A stretch of 64,000 nucleotides of DNA from Actinobacillus succinogenes 130Z (GTDB taxonomy: Bacteria > Pseudomonadota > Gammaproteobacteria > Enterobacterales > Pasteurellaceae). Positions 32,865 through 42,278 of this stretch are shown here, one piece after another (position 1 is the first letter of the stretch; every line of letters starts with the position of its first letter). A program made the position numbers and the translations under genes. The stretch lies in assembly GCF_000017245.1 (NCBI RefSeq), contig NC_009655.1:62001-126000 (forward strand), given 5' to 3'. The notes beneath the pieces are model-generated. The model made no database searches. It was not told the DNA's origin and was given only the letters and a program-made list of their open reading frames with translations.

Positions 32865-34010
32865 CACGGAAAAATAAATGGCGACGGCGAGTAATCCGCA
32901 TAATGCGACCACAACGGCGGTAGCATAGAAAATATTACCGATCCCCACCAACGGCGAAACGACCCCGCCCAGCAAGAACGGCATACATCCAAGCAACGCC
33001 GACGCGGAACCGGCATATTGGCGTTCGCTCTCCATCGCTAAGGCGGAAATAGCCGGAAGCGGCCCCCCTGTCATCAACAACATCACAAAAAAGCCCGCTT
33101 CCACCCAAAACCAGTGCGGTTGTACCAGCAGTACGGCAATCGTGTAAATCGTGGCGAACCAAAATCCTATTACCCCCGATTTCAATGCTGCTTTATTAGA
33201 TAAACGGCTGCCTAAATTCGATCCCAACACCAATGCGAAACCGTTCGCACCGAAACACAAACTAAAAACAAACGCCGATAAGCCGTAAAAAGACTGTAAA
33301 ATAAACGGGGAAGCGGCGATATAAGCGAACATCGCACCAAACAGAAAACTTTCAATGCCGACGTAACTCATAAATCGACGGTTTCGGGCAATTACGGAGA
33401 AAGTCTTGAAAGTCGATAACACCGAACCTGTCAAGCGCGCCTCCGGCCGCAGACTTTCTTTCAGATTGAAGCAAAAAAGTGTGACCGCCACCCCGATTAA
33501 GGTTAAAAATACAAAAATTCCTTTCCAACTGATATATTCGAGCAATAAACTGCCCAGAATCGGCGAAATAATCGGAGCCATACCGTTAATGGTCATCAAC
33601 AGACCGAAAAAACGCGTCATTTCTCGTCCGCGATACAAATCCGTCGCCACCGCACGGGAAATCACCACGCTGCCGGCGGAAGACAAGCCCTGAATAACGC
33701 GCAGAACAATCATTGTTTCGATATCCGGCGAAAACACGATTGCCAGGGTACTGGCGATATACACCAGTAAGGAAAGAATCAGCGGTTTTTTACGTCCGAA
33801 TTTATCGCTGACAGGTCCGATTAATAATTGTCCGCCCGCCAGACCGATCATCGCTGTGGTCAGCGTTAACTGTGTCATAGGAGGCGTAGTCGCAAAAAAT
33901 GCGGTCAGTTGCGGTAAAGATGGCAGATACAGATCCACTACGAACGGGCCGAACGCGGACAGTACGCCCAGCAACAATACTAAGAAAAATTTGGAATTGG
34001 ATTTTGTCAT
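32844..34010 (-). CDS. Bcr/CflA-type major facilitator efflux pump
   Basis: A 388-residue drug:proton antiporter with twelve predicted helices. Family marks are the N-terminal FGPFVVDLYLPSLPQL and the loop 2-3 motif GPVSDKFGRKKPL, followed by RVIQGLSSAGSVVISRAVATDLYRG (motif C region). It belongs to the bicyclomycin/chloramphenicol resistance group; the substrate cannot be predicted. It is divergent from the LysR gene at 34380 across 369 bases, and convergent with another LysR gene, so either may control it. Confidence 0.88.
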   Translation of the reverse strand: MTKSNSKFFLVLLLGVLSAFGPFVVDLYLPSLPQLTAFFATTPPMTQLTLTTAMIGLAGGQLLIGPVSDKFGRKKPLILSLLVYIASTLAIVFSPDIETMIVLRVIQGLSSAGSVVISRAVATDLYRGREMTRFFGLLMTINGMAPIISPILGSLLLEYISWKGIFVFLTLIGVAVTLFCFNLKESLRPEARLTGSVLSTFKTFSVIARNRRFMSYVGIESFLFGAMFAYIAASPFILQSFYGLSAFVFSLCFGANGFALVLGSNLGSRLSNKAALKSGVIGFWFATIYTIAVLLVQPHWFWVEAGFFVMLLMTGGPLPAISALAMESERQYAGSASALLGCMPFLLGGVVSPLVGIGNIFYATAVVVALCGLLAVAIYFSVKSAVEK

Positions 34011-34379
34011 TGTCGTAAGTTAAGTAAAGCTGAAAATTGATAATTATAAGACAAAACAGCTGCAAAATATCGGTATTTTCCGACCGTCTAATATAAACGA
34101 TTTGTCCCTTCCTTCCTGCACTTTACGCCGGTTAAAACCAATTCGTAAAACGCCAAGACATTGGTTTTGTTCTGTTCCGGCGTAGTCCGGGCGGAAACGG
34201 ACGAAAGCAAAAGTGCGGTCGTTAAAATCAATTTTTTTCACATTATTTCTTTATTGTAAATAAGAATGTCGGTGAATGTCCGCCTTTATAGGCGATATAT
34301 TATAAGGGAATAAAAAACTGGAAAAAGCCTGCCTTATGAATATAATTATTTCAAAATAAGAAACAAAAGAGAGTGAAAA
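34011..34379. other. Intergenic region of 369 bases between efflux and LysR genes
   Basis: Contains one Haemophilus-type uptake sequence near 34208-34218 and should hold the promoters of both divergent genes. A 65-codon minus-strand frame at 34044-34241 has no recognisable domain and I do not call it. Nothing else stands out. Confidence 0.55.
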
Positions 34380-35270
34380 ATGGACAGAATTACCGCTATT
34401 CAAGTTTTCCTGGCGGTTACCGAAACGGGCAGTTTTACTCAGGCTGCCGCGCGTTTGGATATTTCCAAACCGATGATCAGCCGTTACGTGAATTTAATGG
34501 AAGACTGGCTCAACGCAAGACTGTTGCAACGCACCACGCGCAAAGTATCGCTCACCGAAGCCGGCGAACAAGCCGTTGTTTTTTGTCGGCAAATAATCAA
34601 CCTGCAACAGGAAATGGAACAGGAACTGGCTGCGCAAAGCGGCGAACTGCGCGGCGGTTTGCGTTTGACCGCCAGTAACGCCTTCGGCAGCGCCCATTTG
34701 GTTCAGGCAATAAACGCTTTTATGATGTGCCATCCTAAACTCAATATTCAATTATTGCTAAGCGACACGCCTATTAATTTAGTAGAAGAACGTATTGATT
34801 TGGCCGTTCGCATCACCAACTCGCCCGATCCGAACCTTGTGGCGCGCAAGCTCGCGGCTTGCCATTCCGTATTGGCGGCTACGCCCGCCTATCTGGCGCA
34901 GGCGGGCGAACCGGCAACGCCGGACCAATTGGCGAACCACCGGTATTTAGCCCACGCCAATATCAACCGTAAAAGCTGGAAATTCAAGCAAAACGGACGG
35001 GAAATACAAATCGAACTGACCAGCCGGTTCGCCACTAACGACACGCTCGCGCTGCTGCACGCGGTGCAGGGTCACGGCGGCATTGCCATGCTGCCCCGCT
35101 ATCTGATAAGCGAACAACTGAAAAACGGTACGTTAAAACCGGTTCTTACCGACTGGCAACTGCCCGAATTCGATATTTACGCGCTTTATCCGAGCCGTCA
35201 TAAATTGCCCCTCGCAGTACGCAGTTTGATTGATTTTTTAGCGCAATGGTTTGCCGTAAAAGATTGGTAA
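34380..35270 (+). CDS. LysR-family transcriptional regulator
   Basis: A 296-residue LysR regulator close to the group acting on oxidoreductases and efflux pumps: MDRITAIQVFLAVTETGSF, then QAAARLDISKPMISRYVNLMEDWL (helix-turn-helix), LLQRTTRKVSLTEAG, and an effector domain with ERIDLAVRITNSPDP. It follows the CrgA-like subgroup in style. It is divergent from the efflux gene. Confidence 0.88.
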   Translation: MDRITAIQVFLAVTETGSFTQAAARLDISKPMISRYVNLMEDWLNARLLQRTTRKVSLTEAGEQAVVFCRQIINLQQEMEQELAAQSGELRGGLRLTASNAFGSAHLVQAINAFMMCHPKLNIQLLLSDTPINLVEERIDLAVRITNSPDPNLVARKLAACHSVLAATPAYLAQAGEPATPDQLANHRYLAHANINRKSWKFKQNGREIQIELTSRFATNDTLALLHAVQGHGGIAMLPRYLISEQLKNGTLKPVLTDWQLPEFDIYALYPSRHKLPLAVRSLIDFLAQWFAVKDW

Positions 35271-35277
35271 CAACAAA

Positions 35278-35335
35278 AAAGTGCGGTCTTTTTTCACACG
35301 TTTTTTAAAAACGATGGAAATTTCGACCGCACTTT
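35278..35335. terminator. Inverted uptake-sequence pair between convergent genes
   Basis: AAAGTGCGGTC (35278-35288) and GACCGCACTTT (35325-35335) with a 36-base loop. It separates the LysR gene from the sugar-binding protein gene; the long loop makes it a weaker terminator. Confidence 0.55.
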
Positions 35336-35352
35336 CCTCAGAACGGAATTCA

Positions 35353-36294
35353 TTAATAATTTTTAGACTGTTCTTTATCCACTACGACAGGATCCACATA
35401 ATAAACCGACGGAATTTCCTGTTTGTTGATTTGTTTCAAGGCATGCTCGATAGCGATTGCCACCTGTTTCTTCGGCAATTGGTCGATAGTGTTTTGCATT
35501 TTGCCCTGTTTGACGTATTCGATCGCCAGCGGAATACCGTCGTAACCGCTCACTAACACTTTACCCGCCAGACCCGCATTTTCTACCGCTGTCACCGCAC
35601 CGATCGCCATATTGTCGTTAGCGGCGAAAATCCCGTTGATATTCGGATTGGCGGTTAGAATGTTGGTGGTCACATTCAGTGCCTGTTCGGTTTCCCAGTT
35701 GGCGGACTGAGAGGCGACGATTTTGATGTCCGGATATTCCGCGAACGCTTTTAATGCGCCGCCTTTGCGTTGTTCGCCGTTGTCTACGCCGGGAATCCCT
35801 TCCAGAATCGCAACGTTACCTTTTTTACCGATGGCTTCCGCCAGGTTTTTGGCTTCCAAATAACCGCCGTTGAAATTATCCACACCTACGTAATTGAATT
35901 TCAACCCGGCCGCTTCGGCGGCTTTGGCATCAAGCCGGACGTCTAAATCAATAATCGGAATACCGGCTTTCTCGGCTTTTTGGAAAGCGGGGATAAAAGC
36001 GATGGAATCATTCGGGGTGACGATAATGGCATCCACTTTTTTCGCTATCATATTTTCTACCAGCCCGACCAATTGTTCGGTGGAATCTTCTTTTTCCGCT
36101 ACCTGTACGATTAAATCGATATCTTTCTGTTTCGCCGTTTCTTCCGCGCCCTGACGCATGGAAATAAAATATTCGTTACTTAATGTTTTCATTAACAGTG
36201 CAATTTGCGGTTTATCCGCGGCAAACGCCAAAGTCGGAAGCGCACCGAGCAATGCACTGAATTTAAAAATATTTTTTAGTAATTTAGATGCCAT
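35353..36294 (-). CDS. Ribose-type ABC transporter, periplasmic sugar-binding protein
   Basis: A 313-residue type I periplasmic binding protein with a signal peptide ending ALPTLAFA. The mature protein shows ALLMKTLSNEYFISMRQGAEE, then VTPNDSIAFIPAFQKAEKAGIPIIDLD and the hinge region NDNMAIGAVTAVENAG, typical of RbsB relatives. It is divergent from its ATPase and permease genes, an unusual split, with 159 bases between starts. Together with the L-xylulose kinase gene it suggests a pentose or pentulose ligand. Confidence 0.87.
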   Translation of the reverse strand: MASKLLKNIFKFSALLGALPTLAFAADKPQIALLMKTLSNEYFISMRQGAEETAKQKDIDLIVQVAEKEDSTEQLVGLVENMIAKKVDAIIVTPNDSIAFIPAFQKAEKAGIPIIDLDVRLDAKAAEAAGLKFNYVGVDNFNGGYLEAKNLAEAIGKKGNVAILEGIPGVDNGEQRKGGALKAFAEYPDIKIVASQSANWETEQALNVTTNILTANPNINGIFAANDNMAIGAVTAVENAGLAGKVLVSGYDGIPLAIEYVKQGKMQNTIDQLPKKQVAIAIEHALKQINKQEIPSVYYVDPVVVDKEQSKNY

Positions 36295-36376
36295 AGAAGA
36301 CTCTCCTTGATTTGCCGTAAAAGAATTCGTTTCCGCTGAAACAGGCTCTAGTGTACCCAGATTTAATTTCCAAAAC

Positions 36377-36392
36377 TGTGAGCTTTATCCCA
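36377..36392 (+). promoter_or_regulatory. Possible CRP half-site in the divergent sugar promoter
   Basis: TGTGA, six bases, TCCCA. The left half is exact for the CRP consensus, the right half matches two of five. Position between divergent sugar-transport genes is fitting, but the match is weak. Confidence 0.3.
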
Positions 36393-36453
36393 TTTTTAAC
36401 AGAAAAAATAATTTATTCTATATGCCGAATTTGACCGTAAACAAGGAGGGTAA

Positions 36454-37941
36454 ATGAATGATCACAGCATTCTGACGCTGAAAAATATTTCGAAAAGTTT
36501 TTTCGGCGTCACCGTTTTAGAAGACATCGATTTGGATATCCGATGCGGCGAAGTGCTTTGTCTGATCGGAGAAAACGGTGCGGGCAAATCCACGCTGTGT
36601 AAGATTATCGCAGGCATTTACCGTAGCGATAACGGTGAAATGCTTTATCAAGGCGAACCTTATTCGCCGACCACGGTAAAAGAAGCGCAGGAAGCGGGTA
36701 TCGGTTTTATTCATCAGGAATTAATGCTGGTACCGAAACTTAGCGTGATGGAAAATATTTTTCTCGGAACGGAAAAATCTTCCCGCTTCGGACGTATGAA
36801 CTGGACGGAAATGCGCACTGAAACACAGCATATCATCGACGAACTGGAACTGGACATTAAACCTGACGATTTAATCGCCGATCTTTCCATAGCCCAACAA
36901 CAAATGGTGGAAATCGCCAAAGCTGTTTTCAGCGAATATAAAATCATTATTTTCGACGAACCGACGTCTTCCATTTCCCGTAAAAATACAGAAGTATTGT
37001 TCAGAATCATTCATCAATTGAAAACCAAAGGCGTGGCGATGATTTACATTTCTCACCGTCTGGAAGAATTCAAATATATCGCCGATCGCGTCACCGTACT
37101 GCGGGACGGTCGTATAACCGGTAATCTGCGTTACGAAGAGACCTCGCCGGAAGAGATCGTACGTTTAATGGTCGGGCGTAAGGTGGATTTCAGCCGTTAC
37201 CGACGCAATACGGTTTTCACCCAAGAAAAACTGCGGGTGGAAAACATCCGAAGCAAGCATATCAGCCCGATTTCGTTTCAGGTAAACAAAGGAGAAATCC
37301 TCGGATTTGCCGGTTTGGTGGGAGCTGGACGAACGGAAGTTTTACGGGCGATTTACGGTGCGGACGAGTCCTCCGGTAAAATTTATATCGATCAGCGGGA
37401 AATCGTTATCCATTCGCCGGAAGATGCGGTGAAAAATAAAATCGGCTTTATTACCGAAGACCGTAAATCGCAAGGATTGGTACTTGGCATGAGCATTCGT
37501 GAAAATATCACCCTGCCTATTTTAAGACGCTTCTGGAACGGCTGGCGGTTAGATAAAAACCAAGAACGCGAAGTCGTGGAAGCCAATCGCCGTAAACTGC
37601 ATATCGTATCGAAAGATCAGGAACAACAGACCAAAACGCTGTCGGGCGGTAATCAACAAAAAGTCATTCTCGCCCGTTGGCTGGAAAGCGGCGTAGATAT
37701 TCTGTTTTTCGACGAACCCACGCGCGGCATCGACATCGGGGCAAAATCGGAAATCTATGACTTAATGCGTCAATTTACCGAAAACGGCGGCACTATCGTT
37801 ATGGTATCGTCGGATTTACCCGAACTGATCACTATTTCCGATCGCGTCATTGTCATGCGTAACGGCGAAAAAGTGAAAGAAATCACCAATCGCGACGAAA
37901 TTACGGAAGAAAACTTAATGCATGCCATGATCGGCATTTGA
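36454..37941 (+). CDS. Ribose-type ABC transporter, ATP-binding protein (two domains)
   Basis: A 495-residue RbsA/MglA-like ATPase energising sugar import. The first nucleotide-binding domain has Walker A GENGAGKST and Walker B IIIFDEPTSS; the second has the degenerate Walker A GLVGAGRTE, signature LSGGNQQK and Walker B ILFFDEPTRG, as usual in this family. GGAGG precedes the ATG. It heads the operon with the permease (16-base gap) and kinase genes. Confidence 0.93.
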   Translation: MNDHSILTLKNISKSFFGVTVLEDIDLDIRCGEVLCLIGENGAGKSTLCKIIAGIYRSDNGEMLYQGEPYSPTTVKEAQEAGIGFIHQELMLVPKLSVMENIFLGTEKSSRFGRMNWTEMRTETQHIIDELELDIKPDDLIADLSIAQQQMVEIAKAVFSEYKIIIFDEPTSSISRKNTEVLFRIIHQLKTKGVAMIYISHRLEEFKYIADRVTVLRDGRITGNLRYEETSPEEIVRLMVGRKVDFSRYRRNTVFTQEKLRVENIRSKHISPISFQVNKGEILGFAGLVGAGRTEVLRAIYGADESSGKIYIDQREIVIHSPEDAVKNKIGFITEDRKSQGLVLGMSIRENITLPILRRFWNGWRLDKNQEREVVEANRRKLHIVSKDQEQQTKTLSGGNQQKVILARWLESGVDILFFDEPTRGIDIGAKSEIYDLMRQFTENGGTIVMVSSDLPELITISDRVIVMRNGEKVKEITNRDEITEENLMHAMIGI

Positions 37942-37957
37942 AAATAAGGATAATTTT

Positions 37958-38986
37958 ATGTTTTCATTAAAAAAAGTTATATCCAAGCTAGGAATCGGAC
38001 TCGTCTTATTATTCATGATTATCGGCATGTCTTTCACTTCGGAGGCATTTTTATCCACCAATAACATTTTTAATATTTTATTGCAGGTTTCCGTCATTTG
38101 CGTGATCTCCGTCGGAATGACATACGTTATTCTCACCGGCGGTATCGATTTATCCGTAGGTTCCATAGTGGCGCTCAGTGCAGTCTGCTTAGGGTTGTTT
38201 ACCCATTGGGGCGTGGCATGGCTGGGTGAGAATCCGTCGCAGGGAGCATTATGGGGCGTGATGGTGCTTTCTATCGCCGGTGCCGTTTTAGTCGGCGCGT
38301 TATGCGGTTATGTGAACGGCGCGATCATTGTATACGGTAAAGTTACGTCCTTTATCACTACCCTGGGCATGATGGGCATCGCCCGCGGTCTGGCGTTAAC
38401 CTTATCCAACGGTAAAACCATTTATAATTTTCCCGAACAGTTGCGTTTTTTCGGTAACGGACGCCTTGCGGTGACGGAAAGTTTCAGCATTCCGATTCCG
38501 GTGATTATCGCGTTAATCGTAGTATTGATCAGTTTTTACGTGTTAACCCAAACCGTTTTCGGCCGGCAGATTTACGCGCTCGGCGGTAATCGCGAAGCGG
38601 TGCGGTTATCCGGCATTAACGTAAATAAACTGGAAATCAGAACCTACGTAATTAACGGCGCCTTGGCGGCAGTAGGTGCGGTAATTCTGGTAGGACGCTT
38701 AAACGCAGCCCAGCCGATTGCGGGAACGGGCTATGAACTGGATGCTATCGCCGCCACGGTTATCGGCGGTACCAGCCTGATGGGCGGGGTCGGTTCCGTG
38801 GTCAGTACCTCTATCGGTGCGCTGATTATGGGGGTGCTGCAAAACGGCTTAACCTTATTGAACGTTACTTCTTACCTGCAACGTTTGATTATCGGTATGG
38901 TGATTATTCTGGCGGTATTCCTCGATCAATTACGCCGCGGTGAAGTTTCCGCCGGTCGGTTAAGACGCATTTTTTTCAGGGAATAA
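37958..38986 (+). CDS. Ribose-type ABC transporter permease
   Basis: A 342-residue RbsC-like inner-membrane permease with eight to ten hydrophobic segments. Family marks include TYVILTGGIDLSVGSIVAL, NGAIIVYGKVTSFITTLGMM, RQIYALGGNREAVRLSGIN and the EAA-like AIAATVIGGTSLMGGVGSV. It lies between the ATPase and kinase genes with short gaps. Confidence 0.92.
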   Translation: MFSLKKVISKLGIGLVLLFMIIGMSFTSEAFLSTNNIFNILLQVSVICVISVGMTYVILTGGIDLSVGSIVALSAVCLGLFTHWGVAWLGENPSQGALWGVMVLSIAGAVLVGALCGYVNGAIIVYGKVTSFITTLGMMGIARGLALTLSNGKTIYNFPEQLRFFGNGRLAVTESFSIPIPVIIALIVVLISFYVLTQTVFGRQIYALGGNREAVRLSGINVNKLEIRTYVINGALAAVGAVILVGRLNAAQPIAGTGYELDAIAATVIGGTSLMGGVGSVVSTSIGALIMGVLQNGLTLLNVTSYLQRLIIGMVIILAVFLDQLRRGEVSAGRLRRIFFRE

Positions 38987-38989
38987 AAT

Positions 38990-40444
38990 ATGAATTATTA
39001 TTTAGGCATCGACTGCGGCGGCACTTTTATCAAAGCCGCCCTGTTCGACGAAAACGGCAATATTCAGGCTTGCGAGCGTGAAAACGTCACCGTCGTCAGC
39101 AAGCAATCCGGCTACGCCGAACGGGATATGGACGAGCTATGGCAAATGTGTACGAAGGTGATTCGGCGCACCCTAAAATCAAGCAAAATCCGACCGCACT
39201 TGATCAAAAGCGTCGGCATTTCGGCACAAGGCAAAGGCGCATTCTTACTGGATAAACACAACCGCCCGTTAGGACGGGCGATTTTGTCTTCCGATCAGCG
39301 TGCGCAGGCTATCGTCAAACGCTGGCAGGCGGAAGGGTTGGAAGAGAAAGTCTATCCGCTGTCCCGCCAAGGATTGTGGACGGGTCATCCCGTTGCCATT
39401 TTACGCTGGTTGAAAGAAAACGAACCGGCACGTTACCGCCATATCGGCAATTTGCTGATGTCCCACGATTATCTGCGTTTTTGTCTGACCGGTAACCTGT
39501 ATTGCGAAGAGAGCAATATATCCGAAAGCAATTTATATAATATGATTACGGGGAAATACGACCCTCGACTGGCACAATTGCTCGGTATTGAAGAAATCAC
39601 GGAGAAACTGCCGCCCGTCATTAAAGCGAATCAAATCGCCGGTTATGTTACGGAACAAGCGGCGCAAGCCTGCGGGCTGGCTGTGGGTACGCCGGTGGTC
39701 GGCGGTGTATTCGACGTTACGGCGATGACATTATGCCTTACGGATAATCAACCCGGCAAACTGAATGTAGTGCTGGGAACTTGGTCTATCGTAACCGGTA
39801 TTTCCGATTCCCTTGACGACAGACTGGATTCGCGTTTTGCCCACGGGCGTTATGTAGAAGCGGGCAAATTCCTGATTCAGGAGGCCAGTCCGACTTCCGC
39901 CGGCAATCTGGAATGGTTCGTGAAACAGTGGAATCTGGATTATCAGCAAATCAATCAAATGATTGCTCCGCTTCCGCCGGCGCAAAGTACGGTCGTTTTT
40001 CTGCCGTTTTTATACGGTACCAATGCCAAACTGGGTATGACCGCCGGTTTCTACGGTATGCAGGCGCACCATACGCAGGCGCATTTGTTACAAGCGGTCT
40101 ACGAGGGCGTGCTGTTCAGTCTGATGACACATCTAGAGCGTATGTATCGACGCTTTCCGCAAATACAGACATTACGCGTGACCGGCGGACCGGCGAAATC
40201 CGCCGTCTGGTTGCAAATGCTGGCGGATCTGACGGGTAAAATACTGGAAGTACCGGAAGTGGAGGAAATCGGTTGTCTGGGCGCCGCATTAATGGCGGCG
40301 GAAGGCGTCGGCGCTAACGGCAGCGCATTAAAACGACATCAGGCGATACGTGTTATTCGGCCGAATCCTGCCAATTTCGACGCTTACCGAAACAAATACC
40401 GGCAATATCAAAAACTGGTGGAGTTATTAGCGCAGATGACGTAA
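38990..40444 (+). CDS. lyxK: L-xylulose kinase (FGGY family)
   Basis: Phosphorylates L-xylulose to L-xylulose-5-phosphate. The 484-residue protein follows E. coli LyxK closely (DCGGTFIKAALFD at the phosphate-1 loop, GISAQGKGAFLLDK, ILSSDQRA, LWTGHPVAILRWLKE, EESNISESNLYNM), with the C-terminal RVTGGPAKSAVWLQMLADLTG adenosine motif. It starts three bases after the permease stop. Epimerases needed to feed the product into central metabolism are not in the window. The FGGY family is promiscuous, so a related pentulose is possible. Confidence 0.85.
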   Translation: MNYYLGIDCGGTFIKAALFDENGNIQACERENVTVVSKQSGYAERDMDELWQMCTKVIRRTLKSSKIRPHLIKSVGISAQGKGAFLLDKHNRPLGRAILSSDQRAQAIVKRWQAEGLEEKVYPLSRQGLWTGHPVAILRWLKENEPARYRHIGNLLMSHDYLRFCLTGNLYCEESNISESNLYNMITGKYDPRLAQLLGIEEITEKLPPVIKANQIAGYVTEQAAQACGLAVGTPVVGGVFDVTAMTLCLTDNQPGKLNVVLGTWSIVTGISDSLDDRLDSRFAHGRYVEAGKFLIQEASPTSAGNLEWFVKQWNLDYQQINQMIAPLPPAQSTVVFLPFLYGTNAKLGMTAGFYGMQAHHTQAHLLQAVYEGVLFSLMTHLERMYRRFPQIQTLRVTGGPAKSAVWLQMLADLTGKILEVPEVEEIGCLGAALMAAEGVGANGSALKRHQAIRVIRPNPANFDAYRNKYRQYQKLVELLAQMT

Positions 40445-40452
40445 CCGTCTGT

Positions 40453-40514
40453 GAAAGTGCGGTCGTTTTTTATGCCGTTTTTTGTAAAACCTGCCAATTT
40501 TTGACCGCACTTTC
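40453..40514 (+). terminator. Inverted uptake-sequence pair after lyxK
   Basis: GAAAGTGCGGTC (40453-40464) and GACCGCACTTTC (40503-40514) face each other across a 38-base loop just after the lyxK stop codon. Confidence 0.55.
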
Positions 40515-40544
40515 AGCTGCCGGAACTCCGGATTGCCATATAAC

Positions 40545-40580
40545 AAAATGCCGCGCAGTGATAAAACTACGCGGCATTTT
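40545..40580 (-). terminator. fruBKA operon terminator
   Basis: AAAATGCCGCG (40545-40555) pairs with CGCGGCATTTT (40570-40580), with further partial pairing inside. On the minus strand it follows the fruA stop and is followed by a T-rich stretch. Confidence 0.8.
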
Positions 40581-40597
40581 GCCGAATAAAAGTGCGG

Positions 40598-42274
40598 TTA
40601 TTCCTGCGTTTGTTTTGGCCGGATAACGGCGTAGATCACACCGGTCACCAATGCGCCGGCGGCAATCGCGCCAAGATACATTAACGGTTGCGACACTAAC
40701 GGAACCACAAACAACCCGCCGTGCGGCGCCGGTAATTCGATGGCGAAGCTTAGAGAAATCGCCCCTGCTAACGCACCGCCGATTACACTGGAAACAATCA
40801 CGCGAATCGGATCCGCCGCCACAAACGGTAACGCGCCTTCGGAAATAAAACATAAGCCTAACACGAACGCCGCGTTGCCTGCGTTGCGTTGTCCCGCATT
40901 GAATTTATTACGCGCAATCCAAGTGGCAATCGCCATGCCTAACGGCGGCACCATACCGCCCGCCATAATTGCCGCCATCGGCGTATTCACTTGAGAAGCC
41001 AGTAAGCCGGTGCCGAATACGTACGCCGCTTTATTTACCGGACCACCCATATCGATGCACATCATACCGCCCAGAATCGCTCCGAATAATAAGCCGTTAG
41101 TAGAACCCAAGCCGTTTAACCAATCGGTTAAGGACGCCATCACTGCCGCTACAGGCGGATTCAGGAAGTAAACCATGGCCAGCCCCACAATAGCGGAGCC
41201 TAACAGCGGTAAAATCAAAATCGGCTTCAACGATGTCATACTGGCGGGCAATTTAATGATGTCGTTCAGAAATTTAACGGTATAACCGGCAAGAAAACCT
41301 GCTAAAATCCCGCCCAAAATCCCGGCATTGGCATTGGTGGCAAGCATCCCGCCGATCAATCCCACAGCCAGCCCAGGACGGTCGGCAATGGAATAAGCCA
41401 CATAACCGGCGAATACGGCGATCATCAATTTAAATGCGGCTCCGCCGCCGATTTCCATTAACGCCGTCGGCAAACCGCCCGCAATACTCGGATCTTTAAA
41501 GGCATTCGGTCCGAACATAAACGAAATGGCAATCAACAAACCGCCTGCTACCACCATCGGCAACATATGGGAAACGCCGGTCATCAAATGTTGATAAACG
41601 CCTTTTTTCTCTCCCTGAGCCGAATTATCAGCGGCTGTTTTCGTTTCGCCCCCTTCGTAAATCTTAGCGTCAGCAAAGGCTTTGGTAAATTCCTGTTCGG
41701 TTTTCTTCAACGCCAAACCGGTCGATGTGCGATACATCGGTTTGCCTTTGAACTTGCTTAAATCCACATCGATATCCGCGGCTACGAATACCAAATCTGC
41801 CGCCGCCGCTTCTTCCGGAGTAATCGGATTACCGACGCCTACTTGCCCGCGGGTTTCGACCCGAACGTTCCAGCCCATTTTTTTACCGTAAGCCTCAATG
41901 GCTTCGGCGGACAGAAAGGTGTGTGCCACGCCGGTCGGACAGGCGGTAATCGCCACAATATTTTTGCTTCCGCCCGCTGCGACGGCTGAAACGCCGGATT
42001 GCTGCGGCGCGACATAATCCGTCGCTTCCGTTAAAGCCCGTTGTACGGTTTGTTCCGGTGCGGTTAACGCTTGTTCCGGCTCCGCCAAATAGACTTTTTT
42101 ACCTTGAAGTGCGGTCAAATTCGGCAATGTTTTACCGAAAATAATAGCCAAATCCGCTTGTTCGGCATTATCCGTAATCTGGTGATTTTGGGCTTGTGCC
42201 GCCGCCGTAATCACTTGCTTTAACAAAAAAGCTTTGGCGTTGCCGAGTTGAGATTGAGTCAGAAAAATATTCAT
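40598..42274 (-). CDS. fruA: Fructose PTS permease EIIB'BC
   Basis: Imports fructose and phosphorylates it to fructose-1-phosphate. With ATG 42274 the protein is 558 residues, beginning MNIFLTQSQLGNAKAF; the open frame continues upstream but would overlap fruK. The order is a degenerate EIIB' domain (about 1-100), the active EIIB with the phosphocysteine in AITACPTGVAHTF, then EIIC with eight or more membrane segments and GGMMCIDMGGPVNKAA. Last gene of the fruBKA operon, four bases after fruK. Confidence 0.95.
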   Translation of the reverse strand: MNIFLTQSQLGNAKAFLLKQVITAAAQAQNHQITDNAEQADLAIIFGKTLPNLTALQGKKVYLAEPEQALTAPEQTVQRALTEATDYVAPQQSGVSAVAAGGSKNIVAITACPTGVAHTFLSAEAIEAYGKKMGWNVRVETRGQVGVGNPITPEEAAAADLVFVAADIDVDLSKFKGKPMYRTSTGLALKKTEQEFTKAFADAKIYEGGETKTAADNSAQGEKKGVYQHLMTGVSHMLPMVVAGGLLIAISFMFGPNAFKDPSIAGGLPTALMEIGGGAAFKLMIAVFAGYVAYSIADRPGLAVGLIGGMLATNANAGILGGILAGFLAGYTVKFLNDIIKLPASMTSLKPILILPLLGSAIVGLAMVYFLNPPVAAVMASLTDWLNGLGSTNGLLFGAILGGMMCIDMGGPVNKAAYVFGTGLLASQVNTPMAAIMAGGMVPPLGMAIATWIARNKFNAGQRNAGNAAFVLGLCFISEGALPFVAADPIRVIVSSVIGGALAGAISLSFAIELPAPHGGLFVVPLVSQPLMYLGAIAAGALVTGVIYAVIRPKQTQE

Positions 42275-42278
42275 TGCG

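Noticed and set aside
34044..34241. 65-codon minus-strand frame upstream of the efflux gene
   Set aside because: No ribosome binding site or recognisable domain, and it contains an uptake sequence in its start region; probably intergenic.
40090..40099. Actinobacillus-type uptake sequence in lyxK
   Set aside because: A single exact ACAAGCGGTC encoding conserved residues; one copy in coding DNA can be chance, so not used as evidence of transfer.
40445..40456. Neisseria-like uptake sequence after lyxK
   Set aside because: Reads CCGTCTGTGAA, with inserted bases relative to the core; not a true match.
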